Shown here: piece by piece, positions 54,645 to 64,000 of the stretch
Layout of the letters: each line of letters begins with the position of its first letter
How positions within the stretch are numbered: the stretch's first letter is position 1
Assembly (NCBI RefSeq): GCF_029338255.1
Contig: NZ_CP119787.1
Location: 1,240,001 to 1,304,000, forward strand
Length of the DNA: 64,000 nt
Reading direction: 5' to 3'
From: Haloarcula halobia
Lineage (GTDB): Archaea > Halobacteriota > Halobacteria > Halobacteriales > Haloarculaceae
The notes under the pieces: model-generated
Told to the model about the DNA's origin: nothing
Databases searched by the model: none
The model's input: the letters and a program-made list of their open reading frames with translations, nothing else
Program-made: the position numbers and the translations under genes

Positions 54645-57128
54645 TCAGGCCTCGAGCTGGTCCTGCCAGTCGCGGACCTTGCCGGCGGTCACGCCCTGGA
54701 CCTCCGCAGCGACGACGTCGGGGTCGGCCTCGCGCAGGGCGTCCAGCGAGTCGACGCCGGCGGCCTCGAGCTTCTCGGCGGTCGCGCCGCCGATGCCGTT
54801 CAGGTCCTCCAGGTCCTCGACGGCGTTGCGAGCCCGGTACTCCTCGTAGTTACAGATGGGACAGCCAAGTTCCCAGGGGTCGTCGCTGGCGGGGTCGACG
54901 ACGAGTTCGGGCAGGTCGTGGTCCTCGCAGAACTCGTCGGTCACCTCGATGTCGCCGTTTCGGGGCAGGGGCAGCGAGTAGTCACAGTCGGGATAGCGCG
55001 TACACCCGACGAGCCGTGACCCCGAGCGGAGGTGCTTGATCGCGAGTTCGCCGCCTTCCTCCTGGTGGCACTCGGGACACGGGCCGATGACCTCGTCCTC
55101 GCTCGCCTCGGCCTTCTCGGCCTCGCAGCGGGGACAGCCGTGGACGAAGGTGTCCCGACCCGCGAGCATCTTGACGTGTTTCATGTCGTGGTCCGCACAG
55201 ACCTCGTCGAGCACCTGCGGGCTCCCGGTGGAGGGCAGCGGGAGGGTGTTGCGACACTCGGGAAAGCCGTCACAGCCGACGAAGTACGAGCCCTGACGCG
55301 AGCGCCGGACGAGCATGCCCTCGCCACACTCCGGGCACGGCCCCAGCGTCTTGTCGGCCTTCAGCGACTCCTGGAGGTACTCGCCGATCTCCTCGCGCGA
55401 GTCCTCGAGTTCCTCGAAGACCTTCTCTAACATCTCGCGGGACTCGTCGGTCACCTCGTCTAACGTGGCCTCGCCCTCGGCGATGGCGGTCATGTCCCGC
55501 TCTAACTGGGCGGTCATCTCTTCGCTGGTGACGTGGTCGGCGAACTCCTCGGCAGCCTCGACGACGGCCATCGCGAGCTTCGTCGGCCGGGGCGGGTCGC
55601 CCTCGATGTAGCCGCGGTCGTAGAGTTTCTCTATGGTATTGTGTCTCGTGCTCTTCGTCCCCACCCCGAGCCCCTCCATGGTCTCGATGAGCCGCGACTG
55701 GCCGTATCTGCGGGGCGGCTGGGTCTCCTTGTCCTCCAGGCGGACCGCGGTGATGGCCAGCTCCTCGCCCTCCTCGACGTCGGGGACGTGGTTCTCGCTG
55801 GCGCTGGAGTAGGGGTAGACGGCGTGGTAGCCCGGCTCGAGAAGGCGCTTGCCGTTGGCCTTCAGCGAGCGGCCGGCGGCGTCGGCGACGACGCGCAGGT
55901 GCTCCCAGGTGGCGGCCTCGGCGACCGTCGCGAAGAACCGGCGGACGACGAGCTCGAATAGCTCCCACTCGGCGTCCGACAGGTCGCTCTGCGAGGGGAG
56001 CTCGCCGGTCGGGTGGATGGGCGGGTGGTCGGTCGTCTCCTCGTCGCCCTCGGTGGCGACGATCTCGTCCTGTTCGAGCAGCGACTCGGCGTCCTCGCCG
56101 AACGTCGGCGACCCGACGAAGGCGTCGAGCAGGGCGTCCTCCTCGAGGTCCTCCGGGTAGACCGTGTTGTCGGTCCGGGGGTAGGTGATGTAGCCGGCGG
56201 TGTAGAGGTCCTCGGCGATAGACATCGCGCGCTGGGCCGAGTAGCCCAGCGAGCTGGCCGCCGAGATGAAGGCGGTTGTCTTGAACGGCGTCGGCGGACT
56301 GTCCTCGCGGGTGCGCCGGCGGACGCTCGTCACCGCCGCGGCGTCGACGCTCGTCAGGTCGGCGTGGGCCGCGTCGGCCTCGCCCTCGTCCTTGACGCGT
56401 TCGGCCTCGGTGCCGTCGTCGTCGTAGAAGTACTGGGCTTCGAAACTGGACCCGTCCTTCGCGAGGTCGGCGAACAGCTCCCAGTAGGCTTCGGGTTCGA
56501 AGGCCTGTATCTCGCGCTCGCGGTCGACGATGAGCTTCAGCGTCGGTGACTGCACCCGACCGACCGAGATGAAGTCGTTGCCCAACTGGCGGGCCGACAG
56601 CGAGAGGAAGCGCGTCAGCGCCGCGCCCCACACCAGGTCGATGATCTGGCGAGCCTCGCCGGCCGCCGCCAGGTCGAAGTCAACCTCGTCGGGGTCGGCG
56701 AACGCCTCGGTGACCTCGCGGTCGGTGATCGAGGAAAAGCGGACCCGCGAGATGGGGATGTCCGTCTCGGCGCGGATGAGCTCGTAGGCCTCCTTGCCGA
56801 TGAGCTCGCCCTCGCGGTCGTAGTCGGTCGCGATGACGGCCTCGTCGGCCCGGCGGGCCAGTTGCTGGAGCGTCGTGACGATGTTCTCCTGGGTCGGTTC
56901 CTTCGTGACGTCGGCGTAGATGAGCTCCGAGGGCTCGACGTCGCGCCAGTCGCTGTACTCGGGCGGGAAGTCGACGCCGACGACGTGGCCCGAGAGCCCG
57001 ACGACCCGCTTGTCGCCCCAGCGGTAGACGTTCACGCCGTTGCGTCGCTCGGTCGAGGCGCTGCCCTCCGAGAGAATCTCCGCGATGCGGCGCGCGGCGT
57101 TGTCCTTCTCGGTGATAATCAGCTCCAC
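54645..57128 (-). CDS. topA: DNA topoisomerase I (type IA)
   Basis: An 827-aa enzyme. The Toprim domain (1 to about 150) has [14 protein letters not shown] and [11 protein letters not shown]; the catalytic Tyr316 is in [10 protein letters not shown]. Three C-terminal zinc-binding modules follow (CPECGEGML near 600, a CADHD…CPRC unit, [10 protein letters not shown] near 680, with a later CPIC), and a helix-hairpin-helix region ([20 protein letters not shown]) ends the chain. It relaxes negative supercoils by single-strand passage. Confidence 0.96.
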   Translation of the reverse strand: MELIITEKDNAARRIAEILSEGSASTERRNGVNVYRWGDKRVVGLSGHVVGVDFPPEYSDWRDVEPSELIYADVTKEPTQENIVTTLQQLARRADEAVIATDYDREGELIGKEAYELIRAETDIPISRVRFSSITDREVTEAFADPDEVDFDLAAAGEARQIIDLVWGAALTRFLSLSARQLGNDFISVGRVQSPTLKLIVDREREIQAFEPEAYWELFADLAKDGSSFEAQYFYDDDGTEAERVKDEGEADAAHADLTSVDAAAVTSVRRRTREDSPPTPFKTTAFISAASSLGYSAQRAMSIAEDLYTAGYITYPRTDNTVYPEDLEEDALLDAFVGSPTFGEDAESLLEQDEIVATEGDEETTDHPPIHPTGELPSQSDLSDAEWELFELVVRRFFATVAEAATWEHLRVVADAAGRSLKANGKRLLEPGYHAVYPYSSASENHVPDVEEGEELAITAVRLEDKETQPPRRYGQSRLIETMEGLGVGTKSTRHNTIEKLYDRGYIEGDPPRPTKLAMAVVEAAEEFADHVTSEEMTAQLERDMTAIAEGEATLDEVTDESREMLEKVFEELEDSREEIGEYLQESLKADKTLGPCPECGEGMLVRRSRQGSYFVGCDGFPECRNTLPLPSTGSPQVLDEVCADHDMKHVKMLAGRDTFVHGCPRCEAEKAEASEDEVIGPCPECHQEEGGELAIKHLRSGSRLVGCTRYPDCDYSLPLPRNGDIEVTDEFCEDHDLPELVVDPASDDPWELGCPICNYEEYRARNAVEDLEDLNGIGGATAEKLEAAGVDSLDALREADPDVVAAEVQGVTAGKVRDWQDQLEA

Positions 57129-57269
57129 GGCCCACCACCTTGTGCTGTCATTAGCGGTCGATACGCCGCGAGAGAGTCTAAAGACTTTCGGGGGAAATCG
57201 GCCGACAGCGCGGGTATGCGTGCGGTTGCGGGCGGCTGCGGGGGCGGGCCCACGCCCGCGAGAGGTTGC

Positions 57270-58673
57270 CTAGTCGGCCGGTTCCGGCGCCCCGTCCCGA
57301 CGGGCCCTGAGGTGGCGATAGCCCAAGAAGCCAACCTCCGCCAGCAGCCAGGCGATCGCAAGGGCGGCCGCCAGCAGGCCGTAGAACAGCGCCCACCCGG
57401 TCATCCACACCGGACGGAGCCACGGCGCGTAGTGGCCCCAGACGGTGCTCACCTCGCTCGCGACGCCGGCAAGCGGCGTCCCGGCGAACGTGGCCTCGAT
57501 GAACGTCCCGACCGAGACGTTCTGCTCGCCGCCGGCCGAGAGGTTGGCGCTGCCCGTGATGTCGTAGGTGCCGGTGGCGTTCTGCTCGCGGATGGTCGGC
57601 CCGTTCGACCCGTCGCCGTGGGCGATGCGCTCTGAATCGTAGGGGCCCCAGGTCACGTAGTACTCCCAGACGACTTCGCCGGTAGGCGTGACCTCGATGA
57701 CGCGGTGGTTCAGCGTGTCCGTGATGAGCGTGTTGCCGTTCGGGAGTCGATCGGCGTCACGGGGCCAGTTCAGCGTGTTCGACCCGACGCTCCAGGTCCG
57801 GGTCCACGTGCCGTTCGTGTAGGCGTACTCGACGACGCGGTTGTTGCCGCTGTCGGCGACCAGCATCGTCGGCGTCCCGTCCTCTCCACGGAGGAAGTCG
57901 GGGTTGTGCTGCTCGTTGAGGATGCTGTGGTTCCCGTCCTCGCCGAGACGCATGTCGATCTCCTTGGTGGTGCGGTTGATGAGCAACACCTGGTCGAAGT
58001 TGCGCGGCGAGACCAGGAAGTGGTCGTCGCCGACGACGTCGACGTCGTTGCTGTGGGTCCAGTCCTCGTCCATCCCGCCGTCGGTCGAGGGCGGGAAGTG
58101 GTTCCGGTAGGCCCAGGTCCAGGTCACCTCGTCGGTCGTGAGGTTGTAGACGACGATCTCGTCCATCGACGTCTCGTTGGACGCCTCCCACGCTCGCATG
58201 TGTGAGATCACCAGCGCGGTGTCGTTGAGCATGTCCACGTCGTGAGTGTCCTCGTAGGGGAGCAGCCGCTTCCAGACCCGCTCCTGGGTATCGGGGTCGT
58301 ACTCGTAGACGAGCGTCTTGCCCTCGCGGGGCGAGACCACGAGCAGGTTCCCGTTGGGCAGCGGGTCGATGTCGAAGAACCAGCCACTGGTCCCCTCGGG
58401 GTTCCGGTGGGTCCACCCCAGGCGGCCGCGTTCGTCCACCGCCACGAGGCGGGCGGGCTTCTTGCGGTTGGTGTTCCCCTGGAAGGTGTAGCCCTGCGCG
58501 CTGACCACCGTCGTCCCGTTCGCGGGACTGGTCAGCGTGCCACGTTGCAGTGTCTGTGCGTCCGACGGTTCGTGTGTCACCGCACTGACCAGCATCGGAG
58601 TCAGCAGCGACAGGACGAGGAGGGCGACGACGCCGCGGACGGCCCAGCGGCGCGACCTGATACTCGGGAACAC
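57270..58673 (-). CDS. Arylsulfotransferase-like (ASST family) membrane-anchored surface protein
   Basis: A 467-aa protein with an N-terminal signal/anchor helix (about 12-32), a large beta-propeller region with repeats such as DIDPLPNGNLLVVSPR and DADRLPNGNTLITDT, and two C-terminal helices (about 418-452). The repeats and DTHDVDMLNDT match arylsulfotransferase-type propellers, which use aryl sulfates as donors. Many N-x-S/T sequons support an extracellular, glycosylated domain. Catalytic histidine not assigned with certainty. GTG start. Confidence 0.8.
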   Translation of the reverse strand: MFPSIRSRRWAVRGVVALLVLSLLTPMLVSAVTHEPSDAQTLQRGTLTSPANGTTVVSAQGYTFQGNTNRKKPARLVAVDERGRLGWTHRNPEGTSGWFFDIDPLPNGNLLVVSPREGKTLVYEYDPDTQERVWKRLLPYEDTHDVDMLNDTALVISHMRAWEASNETSMDEIVVYNLTTDEVTWTWAYRNHFPPSTDGGMDEDWTHSNDVDVVGDDHFLVSPRNFDQVLLINRTTKEIDMRLGEDGNHSILNEQHNPDFLRGEDGTPTMLVADSGNNRVVEYAYTNGTWTRTWSVGSNTLNWPRDADRLPNGNTLITDTLNHRVIEVTPTGEVVWEYYVTWGPYDSERIAHGDGSNGPTIREQNATGTYDITGSANLSAGGEQNVSVGTFIEATFAGTPLAGVASEVSTVWGHYAPWLRPVWMTGWALFYGLLAAALAIAWLLAEVGFLGYRHLRARRDGAPEPAD

Positions 58674-58786
58674 ACTCCCGCCTGCGGGGCGGGACGGATT
58701 AATCCCTTCGAGTCGTTCCGAGGGGCGGTCCTGGCCGCCGCGGGCACTTCCGATGCGCTCATGACGCTGCCGACCAGAGCGTCGAC

Positions 58787-59335
58787 ATGGACTCCCGGAC
58801 CGCTCGCGTCCTCCGTGGTGTCGCCGCCACGCTCGTCTTCGCGACGGCGGCCTTCCACCTCTGGTGGGGTCTCCCGCGCAGCATCATCTACCTGCAGGCC
58901 CTGGAGAGTCTCACAGGGCGGGGGCTGCCACCGGACCCGCGTCCGTTCCTCTTTGTCGCGATGGCGGCGCTGCTGTTTGCGGGCCCGCATCTCGTCACGC
59001 GGAAGGTCGTCGGGCTGCGTGACGCATACGTCGCCGGCACTGTCGTCCTGCTGGCCTCGGTCGCCGCCTGGGTGTTCTGGCACACCACCGGGCACGGCGC
59101 CTTCCTCGTCGACAGCTTCAGCGCCCCGTCGGCGGGCGGCGGCGGCCACCACCACGACCAGAGCAGCCTCGCGCTCGTCCTCGACCACTTCGTCGTCGAA
59201 CCCGTCGAGGGCGTCATCAAGATAATCGAGCTGTCGGCCATCGCCATCTTCGTCACGCTCCTGTGGAGGGACCCGGCCATCATCCCCGACGGGAACCAGT
59301 CCCGGAGCGACGCGGGCGAGGGAGTCGACAGTTAG
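58787..59335 (+). CDS. Multi-pass membrane protein with a His-rich loop
   Basis: A 182-aa protein with hydrophobic segments at about 8-27, 51-66, 78-100 and 140-160. The loop between the third and fourth helices reads AGGGGHHHDQSS and could bind a metal. No family recognised. It is divergent from the arylsulfotransferase-like gene, 113 bp apart. Confidence 0.7.
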   Translation: MDSRTARVLRGVAATLVFATAAFHLWWGLPRSIIYLQALESLTGRGLPPDPRPFLFVAMAALLFAGPHLVTRKVVGLRDAYVAGTVVLLASVAAWVFWHTTGHGAFLVDSFSAPSAGGGGHHHDQSSLALVLDHFVVEPVEGVIKIIELSAIAIFVTLLWRDPAIIPDGNQSRSDAGEGVDS

Positions 59336-59390
59336 CGCGGGGGCGTATTCGCGCTCCGCGATTCGTCCCGGCGTCCCCCCGCTTCTCTCG

Positions 59391-59454
59391 GTCCCGTGAA
59401 CCGATGCGCAGCGCGTGTCGGACGCTACTCGTCCAGTTCCTCGCGCAACAACCC
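59391..59454 (-). repeat. Duplicated remnant of the gatB 3' end
   Basis: These bases repeat the segment at 59561-59624 (offset exactly 170 bp) with about four in five identical, including the conserved start GTCCCGTGAACCGA. Translated on the minus strand it ends EGLLREELDE and stop, next to the true gatB end NGLLRDALDE. It therefore is a second, older copy of gatB coding end plus its downstream flank, not a gene by itself. Confidence 0.75.
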
Positions 59455-59570
59455 TTCACAACCACCTTTTTCGTCGTCGGGTTTCCTCGCTCGCTTCGCT
59501 CGCTGCGGGAACCCATCCTCGAAAAACCTGGGGGAAAAAGGCGGGACCTCACTTCGTTCGGTCCCGTGAA

Positions 59571-59591
59571 CCGAAGCGCTGCGCGCTTCGG
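59571..59591 (-). terminator. Hairpin just after gatB
   Basis: CCGAAGCG-CTGCG-CGCTTCGG, a perfect 8-bp stem, sits two bases past the gatB stop codon. Archaeal terminators usually depend on T-runs, none of which follows closely, so a role in mRNA 3' end stability is equally possible. Confidence 0.45.
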
Positions 59592-59594
59592 ATG

Positions 59595-61112
59595 CTACTC
59601 GTCCAACGCGTCCCGAAGCAACCCGTTCACTTCGCCGGGGTCCGCGCTGCCGCCGGTCTTTTGCATCACCTGGCCGACGAGGAAGTTGATGGCGCCGCCC
59701 TCTCCGTCGTCGTAGTCCTGCACGGCGTCGGGGTTCTCCTCGATGGCTTCCTCGACAGCCTGCTGGACGGCGTCGCCGGAGGTCTTGCCCAGGCCCTCGC
59801 GCTCTACGACGGTGTCGGGGTCCTCGCCCTCGTCGAGCATCTGCCGGAGCACGGTCTCGTGGGCGTTCTTCGCGGTGATCTCTTCGTTCGCGACCAGTTC
59901 GACCAGGCGGGTCACCTCGTCGAACCGTCCCGAGACGTCCGTGATCTGCATGTCGCGGTAGTTGAGTTCGCCAAGCAGGTTGTCGGCGACCCACGTCGCC
60001 GCCAGGTCGGCGTCGAACTGCTCGGCGACGTCCTCGAAGAAGTCCGCGACCTGTTTCGTCGAGGTGAGTTTCGATGCGGCCTCCTCGCTGAGGCCGTACT
60101 CGGCGACGAACCGCTCGCGGCGCGCGTCGGGCAGTTCCGGAATCGAGAGTTCCGCCTTCCAGTGGCTGACCCGGAGCGGCGGCAGGTCGGCCTCGCGGAA
60201 GTAGCGGTAGTCCTTCTCCTCCTCTTTCGAGCGCATCGAGACGGTGTTGCCGTGGGTCTCGTTGAAGTGGCGCGTCTCCTGTTCGACGGCGCGGCCCGAC
60301 TCGATGAGTTTGCGCTGGCGCGAGGCCTCGAAGGCCAGGGCCTGCTCGGCACCCTTGTGGCTGGAGATGTTCTTGACCTCGGTACGGTTGGCGTCCGCGA
60401 GGACCGACTCGTCGATGGTCCCGTCGTCGTCCACCTCGCTCGCGTCGACCATCGAGAGGTTGGCGTCGATGCGCAGGCTGCCGTCGCGGGTGGCGTCGAA
60501 GACGCCCAGGTACTCCAGTACTTCCTCGAGCTTCTCGAGGAACGAACGGACCTCCTTGGGGGCGCGGAAGTCGGGCTCGGTGACGACCTCCATCAGGGGC
60601 GTCCCGGCGCGGTTGTAGTCGACGAGCGTGTAGTCGGCCCGGTCGATAGAGCAGGTCCGGGACTCCAGCGGCCCGGTGCCCTCGCGGACGTGCTTGATCG
60701 AGCCGGGGTCCTCTTCGAGGTGGGCCCGCCGGATGGCGACCGAGCGTCGCTCGCCCTCGACGCCGAACTCCAGTTCGCCGTCCTGGCAGATGGGCGCGTC
60801 GTACTGGGTGATCTGGAAGTTCTTGGGCAGGTCGGGGTAGTAGTAGTTCTTCCGGTGGAAGGCGGTCTCCTCGGGGATGTCGGCGTCGATGGCCTTGCCG
60901 ACCTTCACGGCGGCTTCGACGGCCCCCTCGTTGACGACCGGGAGCGCGCCCGGCAGGCCGAGACACACCGGACAGGTGTGGGTGTTGGGGTCGTCGTCGG
61001 CGACGTCGGTCGAACAGCCACAGAATATCTTCGTGTCCGTCTCGAGCTGGACGTGGACCTCCAGCCCGATGACGGCCGCGAGTTCGCCGGACTCGGCGGC
61101 TTGTGCAGTCAT
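59595..61112 (-). CDS. gatB: Aspartyl/glutamyl-tRNA amidotransferase subunit B
   Basis: A 505-aa GatB. It starts with VIGLEVHVQLETDTKIFCGC and has a cysteine-pair zinc site (FCGCS… with CPVCLGLPG), the kinase-like cradle domain, and C-terminal YqeY/tail domain ending GLLRDALDE. It phosphorylates and amidates Glu-tRNA-Gln and/or Asp-tRNA-Asn together with GatA/GatC, which are not in the window. The ATG at 61112 is near-universal for the family. Confidence 0.96.
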   Translation of the reverse strand: MTAQAAESGELAAVIGLEVHVQLETDTKIFCGCSTDVADDDPNTHTCPVCLGLPGALPVVNEGAVEAAVKVGKAIDADIPEETAFHRKNYYYPDLPKNFQITQYDAPICQDGELEFGVEGERRSVAIRRAHLEEDPGSIKHVREGTGPLESRTCSIDRADYTLVDYNRAGTPLMEVVTEPDFRAPKEVRSFLEKLEEVLEYLGVFDATRDGSLRIDANLSMVDASEVDDDGTIDESVLADANRTEVKNISSHKGAEQALAFEASRQRKLIESGRAVEQETRHFNETHGNTVSMRSKEEEKDYRYFREADLPPLRVSHWKAELSIPELPDARRERFVAEYGLSEEAASKLTSTKQVADFFEDVAEQFDADLAATWVADNLLGELNYRDMQITDVSGRFDEVTRLVELVANEEITAKNAHETVLRQMLDEGEDPDTVVEREGLGKTSGDAVQQAVEEAIEENPDAVQDYDDGEGGAINFLVGQVMQKTGGSADPGEVNGLLRDALDE

Positions 61113-61227
61113 TACCCGGCGTTCGGCGTCCGGTGGCTAAAGGCTAACGACCCCGGCGCGCCGCCGTGTCGCCGACCCGCGAGCACGCCGGCTCCGGGGG
61201 CTGCTACTCGATCAGAGGGCAAACGCT

Positions 61228-61233
61228 AATATC
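61228..61233 (+). promoter_or_regulatory. TATA-like box of the DICT-domain gene
   Basis: TAATAT centred about 25 nt before the GTG at 61255, compatible with a leaderless transcript and supporting the GTG start. Confidence 0.4.
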
Positions 61234-61254
61234 TCCGAACTACAACGGCCACGC

Positions 61255-62004
61255 GTGACCATTGCACGGTTCATCGACGCGGTCAGCACGGGGGGGAAGA
61301 CGCTGACCGTGTACAACGAGGACGAACCCGCCCCGCTGGTGCGGATGCTCCGGCGGATGGTCGACACGCCGACGGTCGACGTGCGTGAGGGGTCCAGCGA
61401 CGACGGGGCGGTGACGGACGCGGTCACGCTGGAAGACGAGAACGGCGCGGAACTCGGCATGTCGTCGCTCGAGGACATCGCCAGGAGCGTCCTGATGGTC
61501 AACTCCGACCTCTACACCACCGGGACGCGCCCCGTCGACGAGGTTCAGACGCCGGAGGTGCTCGCGAACCTCGAGGAGACGACCTTCTCCGTCTCGGGCA
61601 AACAGAAGATGCTGCTCATCCAGATGTCCCGCCACATCGAGTCGCTGGCGCTCCAGCACGGCGACGGAACACTCCACGCGGGATTCCAGTACCTCTCGCG
61701 CATCGACGACGAACGGGGGACGCGCCGGGTCTACGAGCGACTCGTCGAACGGGACGTCGACGTCCACCTCTACGGCGTTCCGGACAGCGAACTGTCGGTG
61801 AGCGAGGACGTCGCGGTCTACACGTCGCCGACCGAGGAGCTCCGGCGCTCCTGGTTCGTCGTCCACACCGGGTGCCCGGACCCGGCCAAGGCGGCGCTGG
61901 TGGCCGAGGAGACGGGCGACAACGAGTGGCGCGGGTGCTGGACGTTCGACGGCGAGGTGACCGATGCGGTCACCGAGTACGTCGAGAACACGTACCGTTC
62001 GTGA
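61255..62004 (+). CDS. DICT sensory-domain protein
   Basis: A 249-aa single-chain protein. FSVSGKQKMLLIQMSRHIES near 114-133 and the following region YLSRIDDERG to VYTSPTEELRRSWFVVHTG match the DICT domain, found in haloarchaeal signalling proteins linked to light or redox sensing. No output domain is attached, so it may act with a partner. GTG start with a close TATA-like box. Confidence 0.82.
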   Translation: MTIARFIDAVSTGGKTLTVYNEDEPAPLVRMLRRMVDTPTVDVREGSSDDGAVTDAVTLEDENGAELGMSSLEDIARSVLMVNSDLYTTGTRPVDEVQTPEVLANLEETTFSVSGKQKMLLIQMSRHIESLALQHGDGTLHAGFQYLSRIDDERGTRRVYERLVERDVDVHLYGVPDSELSVSEDVAVYTSPTEELRRSWFVVHTGCPDPAKAALVAEETGDNEWRGCWTFDGEVTDAVTEYVENTYRS

Positions 62005-62123
62005 CTGGTCCGCCGTGTGACCGGTTCGCGCCGAACCGGCACCTGTGTGTCGCGCCCGACCTGTCAAAATATGTGTCAATGTCTGACGTAGGTATAAGTG
62101 GCCGGACCGGTTGGTGTTCTCAT

Positions 62124-62432
62124 ATGTGCGGCAACCGTGTCGAGGAACTCGAAGCGCACGTCAAGGAACTGGAAGCGTCCGTCGAGGGGCTCACAGACGA
62201 ACTCGTCGAGTGCAAGGTCCGACTTCGCGAACTGGAAAACGCCGTCGACGAGGACCTCGGGTTCGGCGACGACGGCACGGTGAGCCACCAGCGGGCCGAT
62301 ACACCTAACACGGAGGACACCGACGGGGCTGACAACAGGGAGGGAGTCGCGGCCGGGTCCGATGGCGACGCCGAGGCCGACGCAGAGTCCGGGTCCACAG
62401 AGGACTCGGAGTCGGACATCATCGTCGCGTAG
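62124..62432 (+). CDS. Small coiled-coil protein preceding smc
   Basis: A 102-aa protein. Residues 1-40 (CGNRVEELEAHVKELEASV then LTDELVECKVRLRELENAV) form a strong heptad coiled coil; the remaining 60 residues are acidic and disordered. TATAAG at 62093-62098 lies about 28 nt upstream of the ATG, favouring this start over an earlier ATG at 62079. It is 20 bp from smc and may be an accessory of the condensin complex; this is inferred from position only. Confidence 0.75.
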   Translation: MCGNRVEELEAHVKELEASVEGLTDELVECKVRLRELENAVDEDLGFGDDGTVSHQRADTPNTEDTDGADNREGVAAGSDGDAEADAESGSTEDSESDIIVA

Positions 62433-62452
62433 GGAGACGGTCCGCCCACCGT

Positions 62453-64000
62453 ATGCACATCAAAGAGCTCGTCCTTGACAACTTCAAGAGCTTCGGTCGC
62501 AAGACTCGAATCCCCTTCTACGAGGATTTCACCACCATCAGCGGCCCGAACGGCTCGGGCAAGTCCAACATCATCGACGCCGTCCTCTTCGCACTCGGCC
62601 TGGCCCGTACGTCGGGCATCCGCGCAGAGAAGCTGACCGACCTCATCTACAACCCCGGGCACGCCGACGAGGACGCCGAGTACAGCGGCGAGCGCCAGGC
62701 CAGCGTCGAGGTCATCCTCGCCAACGAGGATCGGACGCTCGAGCGCTCGCAGGTGGTCAACGCCGCCGGCACCGAGGACATCGGCGACGTCGACGAGATC
62801 GCCATCAAGCGCCGCGTCAAGGAGACCGAGGACAACTACTACTCCTACTACTACATCAACGGTCGCTCGGTCAACCTCGGGGACATCCAGGACCTGCTGG
62901 CCCAGGCCGGCGTCACGCCCGAGGGCTACAACGTCGTCATGCAGGGCGACGTCACCGAGATCATCAACATGACCGCCGGGTCTCGTCGGGAGATAATCGA
63001 CGAGATCGCCGGCGTCGCCCAGTTCGACCAGAAGAAGGCCGACGCCTTCGAGGAACTCGAGGTGGTCCAAGACCGCATCGACGAGGCCGAACTGCGCATC
63101 GAGGAGAAGCAGGGCCGCCTCGACCAGCTCGAGGACGAACGCGAGACGGCCCTGGAGTACCAGTCGCTCCGCGAGGAGAAAGAGGAGTACGAGGGCTACC
63201 GGAAGGCCGCCGAACTCGAGGACAAGCGCGAGGAACTCGCGGCGGTCACCGAGGCCATCGACGACCTCGAGTCGGAACTGACCGACCTCCAGGCCGAACT
63301 CGACGAGCGCCAGGGGAAGGTCATCCGCCTGGAGGACGAGCTCCACGAGCTCAACAACGAGATCGAGCGCAAGGGCGAGGACGAACAGCTCGCCATCAAG
63401 CGGGAGATAGAGGAGATAAAGGGCGATATCTCGCGGCTCGAGGACAAGATCGCGACCGCCGAGGCGGCCGTCGAGGACGCCGAGAACGAGCGCCGCCAGG
63501 CGTTCGTCAAGATCGACCGCAAGCAGGAGACGGTCGACGACCTGGAGAGCGACATCCGCGAGACCAAGGTCGCGAAATCCAACGTCAAGGCCGACATCGC
63601 CGACAAGGAGAGCGAGCTCGCCGACGTCCAGTCCCGCATCGACGCCGTCGGCGAGGAGTTCGAGGAGGTCAAGGAGGAACTCGAAGCGAAACGCGAGCGC
63701 TTAGAGACGCTCAAAAGCGAGCGCAACGACCTCCAGCGCGAGCAGGACCGCCTGCTGGACGAGGCCCGTCGCCGCTCGAACGAGGAAGACGAGAAGCGAG
63801 ACGCCATCGAGGACCTGGAGGCCGAGATCCCGGACCTCGAAGCCGAGATCGCGGACCTCGAGACGGAACTCGAGAAGGCAGAGAAGAACAAGGCGACCAT
63901 CGGCGAAGTGGTCGACGACCTGCGCGAAGAGAAACGGGAACTGCAGTCGGACGTAGACGATCTCGAGGACGAGATCAGCGCGAAACAGCAGGAGTACGCC
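62453..64000 (+). CDS. smc: Chromosome segregation protein SMC (N-terminal part, runs off the window)
   Basis: 516 codons are present and the frame is still open at the last base. MHIKELVLDNFKSFGRKT begins the head domain; GPNGSGKS (31-38) is Walker A. The middle helical region reads as a long coiled coil rich in Glu/Leu heptads (from about residue 170). It would form a rod-shaped ATPase that folds chromosomal DNA. The signature motif and Walker B lie beyond the window. Confidence 0.95.
   Translation, partial: MHIKELVLDNFKSFGRKTRIPFYEDFTTISGPNGSGKSNIIDAVLFALGLARTSGIRAEKLTDLIYNPGHADEDAEYSGERQASVEVILANEDRTLERSQVVNAAGTEDIGDVDEIAIKRRVKETEDNYYSYYYINGRSVNLGDIQDLLAQAGVTPEGYNVVMQGDVTEIINMTAGSRREIIDEIAGVAQFDQKKADAFEELEVVQDRIDEAELRIEEKQGRLDQLEDERETALEYQSLREEKEEYEGYRKAAELEDKREELAAVTEAIDDLESELTDLQAELDERQGKVIRLEDELHELNNEIERKGEDEQLAIKREIEEIKGDISRLEDKIATAEAAVEDAENERRQAFVKIDRKQETVDDLESDIRETKVAKSNVKADIADKESELADVQSRIDAVGEEFEEVKEELEAKRERLETLKSERNDLQREQDRLLDEARRRSNEEDEKRDAIEDLEAEIPDLEAEIADLETELEKAEKNKATIGEVVDDLREEKRELQSDVDDLEDEISAKQQEYA

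Noticed and set aside
59425-60966. Separate gene ending EGLLREELDE after gatB
   Set aside because: The frame overlaps gatB in a shifted frame; only its last 11 codons are GatB-like, which the 3' end duplication explains.
62120-63346. Open frame antisense to smc
   Set aside because: Leu/Val-rich mirror of coiled-coil codons; smc is certain on the plus strand.

Overview
The window is a GC-rich, gene-dense chromosomal segment of a halophilic archaeon (class Halobacteria, quite possibly Haloarculaceae). Predicted proteins are strongly acidic and codon third positions are nearly all G or C. Archaeal or haloarchaeal marker genes are present: glycerol-1-phosphate dehydrogenase, transcription factor S, archaeal NAC, NreA, the tubulin-like CetZ, a halocyanin, a RosR-like PadR regulator, a FolC-FolP fusion and a PurN-PurH fusion. 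Several genes have an AT-rich TATA-like box about 25-30 nt before the start codon, as expected for leaderless transcripts. I saw no rRNA, tRNA, CRISPR array or intact transposase.

Layout. 1-17 kb: the end of a probable proS, large glutamate synthase gltB, an SDR epimerase, egsA, a Nudix-like protein, an S9 peptidase, a glycosyltransferase, a zinc ADH, an XPB-like helicase and folCP. 17-25 kb: small membrane proteins, the PurN/AICARFT fusion, a PrsW-like protease, purB, an MFS transporter and a second zinc ADH. 25-32 kb, minus strand: a diaminopimelate-lysine cluster in transcription order dapA-dapB-[unrelated exported protein]-dapD-lysA-dapE. 32-41 kb: mostly short genes, a collapsed Rieske gene, dnaJ, a nested inverted-repeat element, an aldo/keto reductase and a halocyanin. 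41-54 kb: a winged-helix protein, CetZ, a phosphodiesterase, pyrophosphatase, RosR-like regulator, RNase HI, NreA, a decayed amino-acid permease, TFS, a tRNA methyltransferase and NAC. 54-64 kb: topoisomerase I, an arylsulfotransferase-like surface protein, gatB, a DICT-domain protein, and a small coiled-coil protein directly before smc, which runs off the window.

Metabolic themes. FolCP should make tetrahydrofolate, whose formyl derivative would feed both activities of the PurN/AICARFT fusion; purB acts in the same pathway. GltB supplies glutamate. The dap/lys genes supply lysine, with the succinylated route implied by dapD and dapE. The least explained parts are non-coding or decaying: a 15-bp perfect inverted repeat between purB and the MFS gene, nested palindromes after dnaJ, a duplicated gatB 3' end, and two pseudogenes with large internal deletions.
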